Of a stretch of DNA of 54,424 nt, positions 52,569 through 54,424 are shown piece after piece; the first letter of the stretch is position 1; every line of letters starts with the position of its first letter. Made by a program: the position numbers and the translations under genes. Source of the DNA: CAYVTD01 sp964454445. Its GTDB lineage: Bacteria; Bacteroidota; Ignavibacteria; Kapaibacteriales; UBA2268. The notes beneath the pieces were generated by a model, which saw only the letters and a program-made list of their open reading frames with translations, was not told the DNA's origin and made no database searches. The DNA is taken from contig CAYVTD010000019.1 of assembly GCA_964454445.1 (NCBI GenBank), forward strand, positions 1-54,424. Reading direction: 5' to 3'.

Positions 52569-54009
52569 TACTACTTTGACAAACAAAGAAAGAATGCAGA
52601 TTAAGCGACATCACATGCCGGAACAAGATCCACACACTCGCGCCTGCAATTTCCTCGAAGTAAACAACGGCTACGACATCACAACAGCGATGAACGAAGC
52701 CGAACGCTGCATCCAATGCAAAAAACCGACTTGTATGGACGGTTGCCCTGTCCATGTCAAAATTCCTGATTTTATCTTAGCTATTACAAAAGGAGATTTC
52801 AAGCGAGCCGCCGCTATTTTAAAAGAAGACAACGCCCTCCCAGCCGTTTGCGGCAGAGTTTGCCCTCAAGAGGCACAGTGCGAACTCACCTGCGTCCTGA
52901 CCAAGAAACACACTCCTGTTGCCATTGGTAACCTCGAAAGATTCGCAGCCGATTGGGAGCGAGAAAATATCGGTATCCAACTTCCAAGCAAATTGCCCCC
53001 CACCGGCAAAAAAATTGCAATCGTTGGCGGAGGTCCTGCCGGACTTAGTTGCGCCGGAGATCTAATTCAATGGGGACACGAAGTTACCGTTTTCGAAGCA
53101 CTCCATAGTATTGGCGGTGTTCTCTTATACGGAATACCCGAATTTCGCCTCCCAAAAGCTATAGTCCACACTGAAGTTGAAGGTTTGAAACGTCTCGGCG
53201 TCGAATTTGTTCCTAATTATGTCGTTGGCCTCACCGAAACTGTCGATGAATTGTTAGAACGCTTCGATGCAGTGTTCTTGGGCGTCGGAGCAGGCTTGCC
53301 TTATTTTATGAATATTCCCGGCGAGCAGCTCAATGGTGTCTATTCCTCAAACGAATTCCTCACTCGCGTCAATCTAATGAAAGCTTACGATTTCCCGAAC
53401 AGCGATACACCTATGTTTGACGTTCAAGACAAAGTGGTTGCCGTTTTCGGAGGAGGAAACACAGCTATGGACGCAGTGAGAACCTCTTTAAGATTGGGTG
53501 CCAAGCGTGCAATCATTTGCTATAGACGCACCGAAAAAGAAATGCCAGCGAGAATCGAAGAAATCAAGCACGCCAAAGAAGAAGGCGTCGAATTTATGCT
53601 TTTAACTGCTCCATTAGAGCTTATTGGCGACGAAAACGGCTGGTTAAATTCAGTGAAACTACAAAAAATGGAACTCGGCGAACCAGATGCCTCCGGCAGA
53701 AGACGCCCCGTTCCGATTCCCGATGCCATCGAAACAATCGATATTCAAGTTGCCGTAGCCGCCATTGGTAATGGCTCCAACCCCATCATCTCAAAAACGA
53801 CACCCGACCTCAAGGTCAATAAATGGGGCAACATCATCGTAGATGAAAAAACAATGAAATCAAACAAGAAAGGGGTCTTTGCGGGAGGGGATATTGTTAC
53901 CGGCGGTGCTACTGTTATTTTAGCAATGGGTGCTGGCAGAACTGCCGCCAAATACATCGACGAGTATTTAAAAGATACTTCCAAGTGGGAATGGATTGAC
54001 TCGAAGTAA
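52561..54009 (+). CDS. nfnB: NfnB: large subunit of NADH-dependent ferredoxin:NADP+ oxidoreductase
   Basis: The protein is 482 residues, glutamate-synthase small-chain fold. N-terminal cysteines C50, C53, C58, C62 and C97, C101, C107, C111 bind two [4Fe-4S] clusters. The FAD loop is IAIVGGGPAGLSCAGDLIQWG, and the NADP loop is VAVFGGGNTAMDAVRTSLRLG with the basic YRRTEKEMPAR selecting NADP(H). GGDIVTGGATVILAMGAGR is the C-terminal flavin-binding block. It is coupled to nfnA by an 8-bp overlap. It is normal through GDIVTGGATVI; the last residues (DTSKWEWIDSK) run into a CRISPR-like repeat, and the TAA stop lies in the repeat's AAGTAATG segment, so the 3' end may be remodelled. SudA is a near paralogue. 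Confidence 0.93.
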   Translation: MANTTLTNKERMQIKRHHMPEQDPHTRACNFLEVNNGYDITTAMNEAERCIQCKKPTCMDGCPVHVKIPDFILAITKGDFKRAAAILKEDNALPAVCGRVCPQEAQCELTCVLTKKHTPVAIGNLERFAADWERENIGIQLPSKLPPTGKKIAIVGGGPAGLSCAGDLIQWGHEVTVFEALHSIGGVLLYGIPEFRLPKAIVHTEVEGLKRLGVEFVPNYVVGLTETVDELLERFDAVFLGVGAGLPYFMNIPGEQLNGVYSSNEFLTRVNLMKAYDFPNSDTPMFDVQDKVVAVFGGGNTAMDAVRTSLRLGAKRAIICYRRTEKEMPARIEEIKHAKEEGVEFMLLTAPLELIGDENGWLNSVKLQKMELGEPDASGRRRPVPIPDAIETIDIQVAVAAIGNGSNPIISKTTPDLKVNKWGNIIVDEKTMKSNKKGVFAGGDIVTGGATVILAMGAGRTAAKYIDEYLKDTSKWEWIDSK

Positions 54010-54072
54010 TGTTTTTTTGAAAGACGGCTTTTCGATGAACTCAAAGCCCGTTAAAGTCTATTTTTTTGAAAT
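54004..54072. repeat. Degenerate CRISPR repeats with a palindrome-family insert
   Basis: A 19-base exact match to the CRISPR repeat (54004-54022, AAGTAATGTTTTTTTGAAA) overlaps the nfnB stop. A shortened repeat follows at 54050-54072 (GTTAAAGTCT directly joined to ATTTTTTTGAAAT, about 13 bases missing). Between them, 54025-54050 carries stem GGCTTT / AAAGCC with the loop TCGATGAACTC, a copy of the palindrome family found at 31356-32038. Confidence 0.8.
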
Positions 54073-54102
54073 TGTAGCGGCAGGGCATACCCTGCCCCTG
54101 CG

Positions 54103-54424
54103 GTTATAAGATGATTGCAAGTAATGTTTTTTTGAAATCTTGGCGTGGAGCTTGTTAAGTGGTATTTGGTTGTAGACTGATTGCAAGTAATGTTTTTTTG
54201 AAATTGCATGCAACGAATGTGGTTAAGGGGATTAGTTGTAGACTGATTGCAAGTAATGTTTTTTTGAAATAAGAGACCAGGGCTACCTTCATCGTGGACG
54301 GTTGTAGACTGATTGCAAGTAATGTTTTTTTGAAATGTCTGCTCATGCAGATTCGACGCCTGACAGTTGTGGACTGATTGCAAGTAATGTTTTTTTGAAA
54401 TACAACACGAACCGCTTCACAAGC
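54103..54424. CRISPR. CRISPR array, 36-bp repeats, truncated by the window end
   Basis: Five full 36-bp repeats start at 54103, 54169, 54235, 54301 and 54366, so the period is 65-66. The consensus begins GTTGTAGACTGATTGCAAG and ends TAATGTTTTTTTGAAAT. The first full repeat has a divergent 5' half (GTTATAAGATG) and the last has GTTGTGG. Spacers are 30, 30, 30 and 29 nt (54139-54168, 54205-54234, 54271-54300, 54337-54365), plus a partial one at the end; the stretch 54073-54102 before the first full repeat is itself a 30-nt palindrome-like element. A repeat of 36 with a spacer of 30 fits class 2, especially type II. No cas gene lies in this window. The degenerate repeats suggest this is the old end, with leader and cas genes to the right. 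Confidence 0.9.

Noticed and set aside
54337..54365. TCTGC-TCAT-GCAGA inside a spacer
   Set aside because: A 5-bp stem in a 29-nt spacer is expected by chance.
54051..54383. Minus-strand open frames made of FQKNITCNQSTT-like repeats
   Set aside because: These are translations of the CRISPR repeats and spacers, not proteins.
53989..54424. tracrRNA anti-repeat within the window
   Set aside because: I looked for the repeat's ATTGCAAGTAATG core and its complement outside the array and saw none; a tracrRNA, if any, lies outside.

Overview
The window is one contiguous piece of a low-GC bacterial chromosome. It most likely comes from the Bacteroidota/Ignavibacteriota/Kapabacteria side of the FCB group. 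Four signs point there. A type IX secretion (T9SS) cargo with a C-terminal sorting domain (34985-39463) sits with a PorQ-like protein (18054-19001). There is a GWxTD-domain protein (25876-27189). Several promoters match the Bacteroidota form TTTG-N19/21-TAnnTTTG. Flagellar genes (1-2829) argue against a typical Bacteroidia member and fit Ignavibacteria/Kapabacteria better. The exact taxon is inference.

Layout. 1-2829: the flagellar cluster flagellin-fliS-fliD (minus strand), with a near-consensus sigma-28 promoter and a 15-bp hairpin between flagellin and fliS. fliD is broken by two in-frame TAA codons. 2976-9901: a minus-strand envelope operon (OmpA/PD40 lipoprotein, PBP1A, FAH-family hydrolase, barrel-like protein, small lipoprotein). 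10128-17598: plus-strand genes for a polyprenyl synthase, an orphan sugar-binding lipoprotein, a small outer-membrane protein, a triple-PAS histidine kinase, HflX and a HAD phosphatase. 17616-20818: minus-strand periplasmic protein, PorQ-like protein, thioesterase and CoA transferase. 21072-25651: an unusual ABC transporter whose permease is fused to three tandem substrate-binding domains, followed by its ATPase; a perfect 9-1-9 palindrome lies just upstream. 25876-31162: GWxTD protein, IspD, a possible 30-codon CPxC gene on the other strand, aspartate aminotransferase and ATP-dependent PEP carboxykinase. 31163-32071: a structured region with a long hairpin, then a GIY-YIG nuclease gene nested among covarying palindromic repeats. 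32072-43653: minus-strand TldD/PmbA pair (TldD with a Tat signal), the T9SS cargo, two lipoproteins and an outer-membrane protein. 43848-54009: tRNA-Glu(CTC), a second PAS histidine kinase, a ytfI-ytfJ-like pair, glycosyltransferase, SPOUT methyltransferase, a TMTC-like TPR membrane protein, a DVU0298-like HEAT protein and NfnAB. 54004-54424: the degenerate end of a CRISPR array (36-bp repeats, about 30-bp spacers) that starts inside the 3' end of nfnB and runs off the window.

Functional picture: a motile or formerly motile, cell-wall-synthesising Gram-negative heterotroph with T9SS export, flavin-based electron bifurcation (NfnAB), gluconeogenesis (PckA with an aminotransferase) and a CRISPR system whose cas genes are outside the window. 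The most unusual items are the permease-3xSBP fusion, the GIY-YIG gene with its dispersed hairpin family (one copy lies inside the degenerate CRISPR end), the nfnB/CRISPR overlap, the double-nonsense fliD and the spore-type ytfIJ pair.
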